From: Oceanicaulis sp. BBD 1991-10
GTDB taxonomy: Bacteria; Pseudomonadota; Alphaproteobacteria; Caulobacterales; Maricaulaceae
Direction of reading: 5' to 3'
Assembly (NCBI GenBank): GCA_001657295.1
Contig: LYSW01000003.1
Location: 1 to 64,000, forward strand
Length of the DNA: 64,000 nt
The notes beneath the pieces are model-generated. The model made no database searches and was not told the DNA's origin. It saw only the letters and a program-made list of their open reading frames with translations. A program made the translations under genes and the position numbers. Positions 8,676-17,409 of the stretch are shown here, one piece after another (the first letter of the stretch is position 1; every line of letters starts with the position of its first letter).

Positions 8676-10496
8676 TCAAGGCTCGCCCGCTTCAAGGGCC
8701 TCGCGCTTCATCTCCAATTCGAGCCAGCGCTCTTCCTTGGCGTCCTTGTCGGATTGAAGCGCCCCAAGCTCCTGGGTCAACGCGGCGAAGCGGTCGGCTT
8801 GCTTGGAAAACAGTTCGGGATCGGCGAGGGCGGCCTCGATCTCGCCGACGCGGGAAGCGATCGCTTCAATCTCGCCCGGCAGGGTCTCCAGCGCGTGCTT
8901 GTCTTTAAAGCTCAGCTTGGCCGAACGCTGACGCGGTTTCGCCGCCTTGGGCGCCGCGTCGGATTTCTGCGCAGCGCCGGCCGGTCCGATCATCCGGGCG
9001 GACACCCCGGCGCCCCGCTGTGCGACCATGTCGGTATAGCCGCCCGCATAAACCTGCCAGTCGCCATCGCCTTCCCAGGCGATGGTCGCCGTGGCCGTGC
9101 GATCGATGAAGTCTCGGTCGTGACTGACCAGCAGGACCGTGCCGGCATAATCCGAGATCAATTCCTCCAGCAAATCGAGCGTTTCCAGATCCAGATCATT
9201 GGTCGGCTCGTCCAGCACCAGAAGATTGGACGGCAGGGCGAGCGCTCTCGCCAGCATCAGGCGGGCCCGCTCTCCGCCGGACAGCGCGTGAACCGGCGTA
9301 CGCGCCTGCTCGGGCGCGAACAGGAAATCCTTCATATAGGCGGCGACATGTTTGACCGATCCGCCCACCGTGATGCGCTCGCCGCCGCCCGGCGCAATGG
9401 CTTCGGTCACCGTCCAGTCGGGCCTCAGAGCTGCGCGGCGCTGATCAAGGCTGGCGATTTCCAGCTGGGCGCCCAGCCTGACCGAGCCTTCGTCCGGCTC
9501 GAGCTCCCCGGTCAAAAGCTTGATCAGCGTGGTCTTGCCCGCGCCATTGGGACCGGCCAGCGCGATCCGATCGCCGCGCGCCACCTTCAGCGTCAAGCCC
9601 GACACGATGACGCGCTCACCAAATGATTTGGAGATCGAACGGGCCTCGATCACCTGCTTGCCGGACCGATCCGCCTCGCTGACGGTGAGCACCGCCGCAC
9701 CCTGGGGCCCGCGCCAATTCTTCAGCTGGGATTTAAGATCCGCCAGCTCGCCGACACGGCGGACATTGCGTTTGCGCCGGGCGGTGACGCCATAGCGCAT
9801 CCAGTCTTCCTCCCGCGCAATCTGACGGGCCAGCTTGTGGCGTTCGGCCTGCTCTTCCTCGAAGACTTGATCCCGCCAGGCCTCGAAATGCGCGAACCCC
9901 TTGTCCAGCCGCCGCGTCTCTCCTCGGTCGATCCAAACGGTCTGCCGGGTGAGGTTTTCCAGAAAGCGCCGGTCGTGGCTGATCAACACCATGGCGCCCT
10001 TGCGGGCCTTAAGCTCGCTTTCCAGCCATTCGATTGCGGGCAGGTCGAGATGATTGGTCGGCTCGTCCAGCAACAAGATGTCAGGATCCGGCGCCAAGGT
10101 GCGCGCGAGCGCCGCCCGGCGCGCCTCGCCGCCGGACAGGCTTGCAGGATCGGCGTCGCCCGGCACGCCCAGATGCTCCAACAGATAGTCTGCGCGATAG
10201 GCGTCATCGCCCGGCGCCAGGCCTGCGCGGACATAATCGATCACGCTGTCAAATCCGGTCAGGTCGGGTTCCTGGGGCAGATAGCGCACGGTGGAGCCCG
10301 GATGAATGAAGCGTCGGCCGCCGTCCGCCTCAACCAAGCCCGCGGCGATCTTCAGAAAGGAGCTCTTGCCCGACCCGTTTCGGCCGACAAGGCCGATCCG
10401 CTCGCCGTCGCGCACGATCAGGTCGGCGCTGGTGAGCAGCGGCGCGGCGCCGAAGGTCAGCGCGATGGCGTCGAGGGTGAGGAGCGGAGCGGCCAT
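8676..10496 (-). CDS. ABC-F family ATPase (Uup-like)
   Basis: A 606-aa soluble protein with two ABC ATPase domains and no membrane part. Domain 1 has GRNGSGKSS, LSGGEARRAAL and DILLLDEPTNHLD; domain 2 has GPNGAGKTT, LSGGERARLML and LLVLDEPTNDLD. The linker between them is the charged helical pair of ABC-F proteins, and the C-terminal 70 residues form a coiled coil (LPGEIEAIASRVGEIE onward), as in Uup. ABC-F proteins act on ribosomes or on DNA intermediates. The start at 10496 places the first strand at the N-terminus; the upstream extension is proline-rich and unlikely. Confidence 0.9.
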   Translation of the reverse strand: MAAPLLTLDAIALTFGAAPLLTSADLIVRDGERIGLVGRNGSGKSSFLKIAAGLVEADGGRRFIHPGSTVRYLPQEPDLTGFDSVIDYVRAGLAPGDDAYRADYLLEHLGVPGDADPASLSGGEARRAALARTLAPDPDILLLDEPTNHLDLPAIEWLESELKARKGAMVLISHDRRFLENLTRQTVWIDRGETRRLDKGFAHFEAWRDQVFEEEQAERHKLARQIAREEDWMRYGVTARRKRNVRRVGELADLKSQLKNWRGPQGAAVLTVSEADRSGKQVIEARSISKSFGERVIVSGLTLKVARGDRIALAGPNGAGKTTLIKLLTGELEPDEGSVRLGAQLEIASLDQRRAALRPDWTVTEAIAPGGGERITVGGSVKHVAAYMKDFLFAPEQARTPVHALSGGERARLMLARALALPSNLLVLDEPTNDLDLETLDLLEELISDYAGTVLLVSHDRDFIDRTATATIAWEGDGDWQVYAGGYTDMVAQRGAGVSARMIGPAGAAQKSDAAPKAAKPRQRSAKLSFKDKHALETLPGEIEAIASRVGEIEAALADPELFSKQADRFAALTQELGALQSDKDAKEERWLELEMKREALEAGEP

Positions 10497-10572
10497 GGCC
10501 CGGATATGGCGCGAGGGGGGCGGCGGGGGCAAGGTTTGAACCGTCAATGGCGCCGCGCGGCGCAGTCAGGTC

Positions 10573-11562
10573 TCAGCCCACATGATCGACGGGGAAGGGC
10601 CCGTCCTCGAACGCCTCGTCATGATAGCCCTTGGAACCGACCTGATCGGTCAGCGCGCTGAACACCGGCGCGCCGCGCTCGATCCGCGCCACCGCCTCGG
10701 CGAAATCCAACTTCGGCGCCCAGCCCAGACGCGCGCGTGCGCGGGCGTTGTCATAAACGCGGCCAATCTTGTCGGGGATGCGCCAGCCCTTGTCTGCGAA
10801 GGCCTTGGCGTAGTCGACATGGCGCGCCACCACGCTGGGCGCGTCGCGATGCAGGTCCGTCAGATCCTCGCGCGTAAACGGCGTGGTCGCAGAGATGATG
10901 AAGCGATCAAAACCGATCGCTTCGGCCCGCTCGATGGCGCACAGATGCGCGCTGACCGCATCCTCGACATCCAGGCGCCGGTGGGTGAGCTCCACCGTCT
11001 TCACATTGTCTTGGTCGAACGCGTCGCGCACGTGCCGGTTATCGTCGTCCTCGGGAAAAAAGCGCGAGGTGCGCAGCACCAGGGCCGGCATCTCATAGAG
11101 CCGGTGAAATAATTCGCAGAGATTTTCCGCCGCCAGCTTGGTGACGCCGTAGATATTCTTCGGGATCGGGACGACGCCTTCGTCGATCCACACCGCGGGC
11201 TCATCGGGCGCCGGCGTCATGGCGTGCCCGAAAACGCTGGTCGTGCTGGTGAAGATGAAGGCGCGCGCGGCGCCGGCATGGGCGGCCTCAAGCAGGTTGA
11301 GCGTGCCGGTGATATTGGTGTCCACGAAGGCCTGGCGGCTGTGGGTCGCCACGTGCGGCTTGTGCAGCGTCGCCGCGTTCAGGATGATCTCGGCGTCACG
11401 CGCGTGGGCGTTGACGAAACCTGGATCGGCGATGGAGCCGACATGATCCGTGAACGGTCCCGGCTTGATGTCGATCCCGACGGATTCGATCCCGTTCGCG
11501 CGGAAGGTGCGCATCAACGCTTCGCCCAGATGACCCGAACTGCCGGTGACGAGATAGGCCAT
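10573..11562 (-). CDS. NAD-dependent epimerase/dehydratase (extended SDR)
   Basis: A 329-aa Rossmann-fold enzyme. It opens with the nucleotide-binding TGSSGHLG and carries the catalytic YGVTKLAAE (Tyr and Lys of YxxxK) plus TSTTSVFG before it. Extended SDRs of this type epimerise or reduce nucleotide sugars; the substrate cannot be told. The start at 11562 has AAGGA upstream at good spacing. It lies between the ABC-F gene and a TetR regulator on the same strand, with no obvious functional link to either. Confidence 0.82.
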   Translation of the reverse strand: MAYLVTGSSGHLGEALMRTFRANGIESVGIDIKPGPFTDHVGSIADPGFVNAHARDAEIILNAATLHKPHVATHSRQAFVDTNITGTLNLLEAAHAGAARAFIFTSTTSVFGHAMTPAPDEPAVWIDEGVVPIPKNIYGVTKLAAENLCELFHRLYEMPALVLRTSRFFPEDDDNRHVRDAFDQDNVKTVELTHRRLDVEDAVSAHLCAIERAEAIGFDRFIISATTPFTREDLTDLHRDAPSVVARHVDYAKAFADKGWRIPDKIGRVYDNARARARLGWAPKLDFAEAVARIERGAPVFSALTDQVGSKGYHDEAFEDGPFPVDHVG

Positions 11563-11633
11563 GGCGATCCTTCCTGCCCGTTGGGGCGGTGTGTTAGGCG
11601 CGATCGCAGACCCGGGCAAGCCGCAGCTTTGGC

Positions 11634-12299
11634 CTAGTTTGAATGCGGCGCTCCGGCCGGCGGCGCGCTCAGATAGCCATATAGGCTGGCGGTCACCGCG
11701 TCCTGGAAGCGCTGATCGGAGAGCTGGCAGGCGACGCCGGCGCCGCAGGCCGGGTAAAGGCCGCGGTCAAAGATCAAGGTGTTGAGCGCGTAGAATAGAT
11801 ATTGCGCCGCCTCCGCGCGGTCATCCTGGCGCACCTCCTGCTCAAACAGCTCCAGGAATCGGTGCAGCGCGGCGACGCCCTCGCGGACGATGGCGGTCCA
11901 TTTCTCAGCGAACAAATCCGGCCGCTCGCGCGCCTGGATGAAGGCGGCCCGCGCGATATGCCGGTTCTGCGCCAGGAAAAGCGCGGTCAGCCGCACCAGC
12001 TCCCGCAGGTTTGCGGCGAGACCCCGCTTTGGATCGGTGATGACGCGTCCATTCTGCGATGCGCCAAACTCTCGAACGCGCTGATCGTACAAGTCGAAGA
12101 GGATCGACACCATGGCGTCTTTATTGCTGAAGCGCCGGTAGACGGTTCCCACCGAAACGCCGGCGTGGTCCGCCAGCTCGGTGATGCTGATCTGATCAAA
12201 CGTCTTTTCATGCAACAGCGCCTCCAACGCTTTCACCAGGTTCTCGCGCGTCTTGCGCGATCGCGCCTGACGCGCCGGGATTTCGCCTTGACCGATCAT
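11634..12299 (-). CDS. TetR/AcrR family transcriptional regulator
   Basis: A 221-aa regulator. The helix-turn-helix lies in the first 60 residues (ISITELADHAGVSVGTVYRRFSNKDAM), and the rest is the helical ligand domain. The ATG at 12299 is chosen; the longer reading to 12332 would run through the operator palindrome. It is divergent from the M23-like gene at 12402, and a perfect inverted repeat sits 15 nt upstream of its start. Autoregulation and control of the divergent gene are therefore likely. The ligand is unknown. Confidence 0.88.
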   Translation of the reverse strand: MIGQGEIPARQARSRKTRENLVKALEALLHEKTFDQISITELADHAGVSVGTVYRRFSNKDAMVSILFDLYDQRVREFGASQNGRVITDPKRGLAANLRELVRLTALFLAQNRHIARAAFIQARERPDLFAEKWTAIVREGVAALHRFLELFEQEVRQDDRAEAAQYLFYALNTLIFDRGLYPACGAGVACQLSDQRFQDAVTASLYGYLSAPPAGAPHSN

Positions 12300-12313
12300 G
12301 TCTCGCCCATTTA

Positions 12314-12337
12314 TGTAAATGCGAATATACATTTACA
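12314..12337. promoter_or_regulatory. Candidate TetR operator (perfect inverted repeat)
   Basis: Arms TGTAAATG (12314-12321) and CATTTACA (12330-12337) are exact reverse complements around the 8-nt spacer CGAATATA. The site is AT-rich in a GC-rich region and lies between the TetR gene and the divergent gene at 12402. Size and symmetry match AcrR-type operators. Binding is inferred. Confidence 0.75.
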
Positions 12338-12401
12338 ATTAAGCAAGTCGAATCTGAATTCAAGCCGGCGCCGCGCCCGGACATGAAAGGACAGACACGC
12401 C

Positions 12402-13055
12402 ATGCCAGTCAGAGCTCCTCCGTCTCGCCTGACCGCCCTGGGACTCGCCTGCCTGGGCGTTTTTGCGGCCCCGATGGCGGCGCCGGCGGCCGCGCAGCCG
12501 GGGCCGGCTGATCAAGACGTCGTAGAGCAGATCGTGCTCCATCCGCTCTTTGAGGCGGCGTTCGCCTGCTCTGAACACTGGGTCGGCCAACTGGCCATGC
12601 TCGGCGACGCGCTGGGGACCGACTGCATGGTGATCGGGCCGGTCGAAACCGACAATGGCGGCTTCTTCATGTCGCCGTATCGCGGCGACGGCTCTGCGAA
12701 TTCGGACTGGTTCAGCTTCGGGGCGCGGGTTCTGGCGCCCTTCGACGGGCGGGTTGTCCATGTCGCCGAGCAGCCGGAGAACGCCGAGCCGGGCTCGCCG
12801 AGCGCGCCGCCCGCCTCGGTCATCGTGTTTCGCCGCGAAGACGGGTTGATGGCGATATACGCGCACATCACTGAGCCGCTTGTTGCGCGCGGCGATCGCG
12901 TCGACGCGGGTCAGCCGGTCGCGCAGGTCGGCAATAACGGGTTTTCCCGCGCGCCGCATATTCATGCCGGCGCCTGGCGCGGACGCCAGGCCTTGCAGAT
13001 CATCTGGGATTTGCAGGCCTACGCCGGGCAGATGCGCGCGGGCGAAGAGGGCTAG
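12402..13055 (+). CDS. Exported M23-like (LytM) peptidase-fold protein, probably degenerate
   Basis: A 217-aa protein with a signal peptide (residues 1-31, ending AAAAQ). The second half has the LytM pattern: VLAPFDGRVVHVAE, then LMAIYAHI, then GQPVAQVGNNG and the HxH motif PHIHAG. The first zinc motif, normally HxxxD, reads SANSD, so the aspartate is present but the first histidine is not. That suggests a non-catalytic LytM domain, such as those that regulate amidases, or a variant metal site. It is divergent from the TetR gene and may be its target. It is convergent with ccoS, overlapping it by 4 nt. Confidence 0.7.
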   Translation: MPVRAPPSRLTALGLACLGVFAAPMAAPAAAQPGPADQDVVEQIVLHPLFEAAFACSEHWVGQLAMLGDALGTDCMVIGPVETDNGGFFMSPYRGDGSANSDWFSFGARVLAPFDGRVVHVAEQPENAEPGSPSAPPASVIVFRREDGLMAIYAHITEPLVARGDRVDAGQPVAQVGNNGFSRAPHIHAGAWRGRQALQIIWDLQAYAGQMRAGEEG

Positions 13056-13219
13056 CGCTCCTCCTCCTCCACGATCGGCCCGTCATCATCGATGAGAATG
13101 CGCTCGGCCGCGCCTTGCAGATCGTCATATTGACCCGCGCGCGTGGTCCAGAAGAACGCCCAGAGACCAAGCGCGCCGAGCAGCAATGCCGCGGGAATGA
13201 GCCAGAGCAAGGCGGTCAT
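13052..13219 (-). CDS. ccoS: cbb3-type oxidase assembly protein CcoS
   Basis: A 55-aa single-pass membrane protein: a transmembrane helix at about residues 3-21, followed by the family hallmark FFWTTRAGQYDDLQGAAERIL and an acidic tail. CcoS is needed to insert heme b and copper into CcoN. Its ATG overlaps the ccoI stop by 4 nt, so it depends on translation through ccoI, which is frameshifted here. It is the last gene of the ccoGHIS cluster. Confidence 0.9.
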   Translation of the reverse strand: MTALLWLIPAALLLGALGLWAFFWTTRAGQYDDLQGAAERILIDDDGPIVEEEER

Positions 13220-15395
13220 GCGCGCGCCAGCCTTAATGCATTGAGCATTACGACGATTGAGCTCGCCGACATGCACAGCGCCGCCACCAAAGGTGTCACC
13301 AGGCCGAACACCGCCAGCGGCACGGCGATGATGTTGTAGATATTGGCCAGAGCAAAATTCTCCATCACCCGGGCCTTGGCCTGGCGCGCGACGTCAAAGG
13401 CGCGGGGCAAGGCCGACAAGCGGTCGCCCTGGATCACCAGGTCCGCCGCCGAGCGGGAGATTTCCGCCGCCGAACCCATGGAGACGGAGACATGGGCCGC
13501 CGCCAGGGCGGGGGCGTCGTTGACGCCGTCGCCGACCATAAGCGGCGCCGCGCCCTGGGCTTTGAGCGCTTCAATTCGGGCGATCTTCTCCTGCGGCTTC
13601 AAGCCCGCGCGCCAGCGATCCAGACCCAGCGCCTGCGCGGCGGCCTTCACCGGTCCCTCCCGGTCTCCGGACAGCAATTCCGCGTCAAACCCTTGCGCCT
13701 TCAACCCGGAAACCGCGTCCGCCGCATCACGGCGCAACGTGTCGGCGAAGATGAAGCGCACAGGGGCGTCGCCCGCAACCAGCAACCAGGCTTCCTGAGC
13801 CGCGTCGCCGTCGCTGGGCGGCAGGCCAAGCCAGTCGGCGGACCCAAAGCGGACCGGCCGGCCGTCCACGACGCCGGACAGGCCGCCGCCGGCGCTGTCC
13901 TTAAACGCCTCGCAGACCGGGCCGTCGCCGGCCGCATCCGCCACGGCGCGCGAAAGCGGGTGGCGCGACAGGCGGGCGAGCTGCGCGGCGGTCTCCAGCG
14001 CGTCAGCGGAGACGCCGCCGCCATTGAGCAGCCGGGCGCGGCCTTCGGTCAGCGTGCCGGTTTTGTCGAAGACCGCGGTGCGCGCGGTCGCGAGCCGCTC
14101 CAGCGCGTCACCGGATTTGACCAGCACGCCGTCTTTGAACAGCCGTCCGGTGGCGACGACCTGCACGGCCGGCACGACCCGACCAGCGCCATGGCGCAGG
14201 GGCAGGTGATGATCAACACCGCGATCGCATTCATCAGGGAATCGTGAACCGTCCCGCCAAAGGCCAGCCATCCCAGCAAGGTCGCGCCCGCCATGGCGAA
14301 GACGGCGGGCACATAGGCGCGCGCGGCGCGGTCGGCATAGCGCACATAGCGTGAGCGGGATTGTTCGCCCGCCTCCACCAGTCGCGCGATCTCGGCCAAA
14401 AGAGAATCCTGGCTGGCGGCGGTGGCGGTGAGCGTCAGCGGCGCATCCAGATTGACCATCCCGGACCAGGCTTCATCGCCCAGCCTGAGCGGCTGGGGCG
14501 CCGTTTCGCCGGTGACCAGCGAGGCGTCGACCTCGCCTTCGCCGTCGATCACGCGGCCGTCCACCGGAATGCGCTCGCCGGGCGGCACGATGATGCGGTC
14601 GCCGGGCGCGATATCGCCGGCGGGCACGGCTTTCATCGTGCCGTCGGGCAGAAGGCGATGAGCGATGGTCGCCTGAAGCGCGGCGAGATCGCGCGCCGCC
14701 TGTCCGGCCTTGGCGCGCAGGCGCACATCCAGATAGCGGCCGATCAAAAGGAAGAAGAGCAGCATGACCGCGGCGTCGAAATAGGCCGCGCCATGCCCCA
14801 TGGCGGTCTCATAGATCGACAACACGCAGGCCAGCAGCACCGCCAGCGAGATCGGTACGTCCATATTGACGCTGCGCGCTTTCAAGCTGTTCCAGCCGCT
14901 TTCAAAGAAGGGCCAGCCCGCATAGGCGACCGCCGGCAAGGCGATCAGGCCGGACAGCCAGTGCATCAAGGTCTTTGTGGCGATGTCCATTTCGCCTTCG
15001 CCGGCCCAGACAGAGATCGAGAGCAGCATCACATTGGCGCTGGCGAAGCCCGCGACCGCCAGCGCGCGCACCAAGCGCTTTTCCTCGGCGGAGCGCGGAT
15101 CATCGCCGCTCTCCGGCGCAAACGGCGCCGCGGGATAGCCGAGCTTTTCAAGGGTTTGGATGATGGAGACCGCGAGACTGTCGTCGCCCGCAAATTTCAC
15201 CGCGAGGCGGCCAGTCGAAAGGTTCAACCGGACGGATCTGATGCCGGGCAGCTGGCGCACGCCGTCTTCAATGCGGGCGATGCAGGCGGCGCAGCGGGCG
15301 TTCTGAACAGCCAGATCAAGGCGCTTGTCATCGCCCCCGCCGCGCACAAAGGCGACGGGATCAAGGCTGGACGCCGCGGCGTCTAACGGCGCCAC
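13216..15395 (-). pseudogene. ccoI: ccoI (fixI) copper-exporting P-type ATPase, frameshifted by a 5-bp duplication
   Basis: This is a P1B-type ATPase that supplies copper to the cbb3 oxidase. The 5' part (to about 14180) has the heavy-metal domain with RCAACIARIE, several transmembrane helices and the CPC motif ITCPCAMAL. The rest of the protein, in another frame, begins VPAVQVVATGRLF and has DKTGTLTEG, SRHPLSRAV and GDGVNDAPAL. At the junction the pentamer GGTCG is duplicated in tandem (CGACC twice on the plus strand, 14175-14184). Removing one copy restores ALVVPAVQ and gives a 724-aa protein. The start is a GTG overlapping the ccoH stop by 13 nt. As written the enzyme lacks its ATPase domain. 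Confidence 0.9.
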
Positions 15396-15862
15396 AACCG
15401 GGTTTCCAGCGCGAAGGGTTGATCGCCGGCGGCTTCTGCGGTCAGGGTCCAGCGCCCTTCGGGCAGATCGCCCGCCCCGGCGGCGTAAACGCCGTCACGC
15501 ACCTCGGTGAACACCAGGTCGCGGTCATAGCTCATATTGGCGGGATGCTGCAGCTGGCCTTCCAGGCGCAGGCCGGTCACCGGCGCGCCGTCAGCGTCGA
15601 GAACTTCAACCAGCACGCGTTCTTCGGCGAGGTTGGCCGTCGCGCTCCAACCCAGGGCTTCCTGAGCGCGGCGGGCTTCGACCACCTGATTATAATCGCG
15701 GCCCTGCACATAAGACCGGCGCGTCTCTTCACCGGGGAAGGTGTCCAGCGCCGTGGTGATGAAGATGGCGTTGACCGTGAAGATGATCCCGAAAAACGCG
15801 ATCATGATCACCAAGACATGCCAGCCTTTGATCGTGAAGCGGGGTTGAGCCTCGGTCATCAT
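15383..15862 (-). CDS. ccoH: FixH/CcoH family protein
   Basis: A 159-aa membrane-anchored protein: one transmembrane helix at about residues 12-32 (VLVIMIAFFGIIFTVNAIFI) and a periplasmic beta-rich domain with YVQGRDYNQVVEARRAQEALGW. CcoH is required for assembly or stability of the cbb3 oxidase. It overlaps ccoG by 4 nt upstream and ccoI by 13 nt downstream, so the three are tightly coupled. Confidence 0.88.
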   Translation of the reverse strand: MMTEAQPRFTIKGWHVLVIMIAFFGIIFTVNAIFITTALDTFPGEETRRSYVQGRDYNQVVEARRAQEALGWSATANLAEERVLVEVLDADGAPVTGLRLEGQLQHPANMSYDRDLVFTEVRDGVYAAGAGDLPEGRWTLTAEAAGDQPFALETRLWRR

Positions 15863-17355
15863 CTTAATTCTCCGGTCTGGAAGGCGGACGCGGTTCGGGC
15901 GGTTTCCCCGGTGGCCGGATCGGTCACCAGGAAGGCGATGGTCTCAGACGGCGCATCCACGGCGTCGCGCGGCAGGGCCAGGAAGATGCGGAAATCGCGG
16001 GTCTGGTCAGGCCCGACCTCCAGCTGCAGCCCGTCCGCGCCCAGCACCCGGACACCGAAGGCGGGATCGCCCTCCAGTTCAAGGTCCAGCACCCGCGACT
16101 CATTGGCCTTGTTGACCACGGTGAGGGTATAGCCGTTGCGCACCGTGCCGTCGGACAGGATCACATAGTTGGGCGCGCGATCGCGATAGGCGTCCAAGGA
16201 CAGTTCGGTCCGATTGATCAGCCCGAACAGCATGATGCCGGAGACCACGACGATCAGGACGGCGTAGAGGACCGTGCGCGGCCGGATGAAGTCGAAGCGC
16301 GCTGTCTCGCCCCGCTCCCGGCGCTCGATATTCAGGTCGGTGTCGTAGGCGATCAGACCCTTGGGCCGGTCGATCTTCGCCATGATGTCGTCGCACGCAT
16401 CGATGCACAGCGCGCAGCCGATGCACTCCAGCTGGGCGCCCTGGCGGATATCGATGCCCATGGGGCAGGCCGCGACGCACGCCTTGCAATCGATGCAATC
16501 GCCCCGTCCCTCCCAGCTTTCACCCTTCTTATGCCGGCCGCGCGGCTCGCCGCGGTCGGTGCGATAGGTGACGTTGAGCGCATCCTTATCGGTCAAGGCG
16601 CCCTGAATGCGCGGCCACGGACACATATAGGTGCAGACCTGTTCGCGCAGCGTGCCGGCGAGCGAGTAGGTCGTGAAGGTCAGGACGCCGAAAAAGATAT
16701 AGCTGGTCAGAGCAGCCTGGCCGGTGACGAAGTTATTCACCACCTCAAAGGCGTCGTGGAAGTACAGGATCCAGGCGCCGCCGGTGGCCGCCGCGATGAG
16801 CAGCCAAACCGTGTGCTTGCCGCCCTTGCGCCAGGCCTTGTTGAAGGACCAGGGCTGTTTATCCAGCTTCATGCGCCTGTTGCGGTCGCCCTCAAACAGG
16901 CGTTCCACGGCGATGAAAAGATCGGTCCAGACCGTCTGCGGACAGGCGTAACCGCACCAGACCCGGCCAAACAGCGCCGTCACCAGAAACAGCGCCAGCG
17001 ACGCCAGAATCAAAAGCCCGGTGATATAATACACCTCCTGGGGCCACAGCTCGATGAAGAAGAAATAAAAGCGCGCATTGGCGAAATCGACGAGCACGGC
17101 CTGGGACGGCGATTCCGGGCCGCGGTCCCAGCGCACGAAGGGCAGCAGATAATAGACGCCCAGCGCGAATATCATGAAGACCCACTTGGCGAAGCGGAAT
17201 TTGCCGTGGACCAGCTTGGGATAGATTTGCTCGCGCTTTTTATAAAGATCCCGGCGCGTCGGATCGTTCACCGCAATCGCGTCGTGTTCAGCAACGCCGG
17301 CTGCGGCTTCGCGCGGGGCGGATGACGCCTCCGGGCGGTTCACGATCAATTGCAT
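15859..17355 (-). CDS. ccoG: cbb3 oxidase accessory protein CcoG (FixG), 4Fe-4S
   Basis: A 498-aa polytopic protein. It shows several transmembrane helices, the CGYACPQTVW segment, two ferredoxin-type motifs (CIDCKACVAACP and CIGCALCIDAC) and a C-terminal Ig-like domain (VVNKANESRVLDLELEG). CcoG reduces copper(II) so that copper(I) can be delivered to the oxidase. The start at 17355 follows AAGGACG. It is separated from ccoP by 54 bp that hold a strong hairpin. Confidence 0.92.
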   Translation of the reverse strand: MQLIVNRPEASSAPREAAAGVAEHDAIAVNDPTRRDLYKKREQIYPKLVHGKFRFAKWVFMIFALGVYYLLPFVRWDRGPESPSQAVLVDFANARFYFFFIELWPQEVYYITGLLILASLALFLVTALFGRVWCGYACPQTVWTDLFIAVERLFEGDRNRRMKLDKQPWSFNKAWRKGGKHTVWLLIAAATGGAWILYFHDAFEVVNNFVTGQAALTSYIFFGVLTFTTYSLAGTLREQVCTYMCPWPRIQGALTDKDALNVTYRTDRGEPRGRHKKGESWEGRGDCIDCKACVAACPMGIDIRQGAQLECIGCALCIDACDDIMAKIDRPKGLIAYDTDLNIERRERGETARFDFIRPRTVLYAVLIVVVSGIMLFGLINRTELSLDAYRDRAPNYVILSDGTVRNGYTLTVVNKANESRVLDLELEGDPAFGVRVLGADGLQLEVGPDQTRDFRIFLALPRDAVDAPSETIAFLVTDPATGETARTASAFQTGELR

Positions 17356-17365
17356 CGTCCTTATC

Positions 17366-17388
17366 AGCCGGGGCTATGCGCCCCGGCT
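17366..17388 (-). terminator. Hairpin between ccoP and ccoG
   Basis: Arms AGCCGGGGC (17366-17374) and GCCCCGGCT (17380-17388) form a 9-bp GC-rich stem with a 5-nt loop. No run of U follows on the coding (minus) strand. It is more likely an mRNA-stability or attenuation element separating ccoNOQP from ccoGHIS than a strong intrinsic terminator. A second 7-bp stem spans the ccoP stop (17404-17421). Confidence 0.45.
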
Positions 17389-17409
17389 GCTCCATTGCAC
17401 CCCGCCGGC

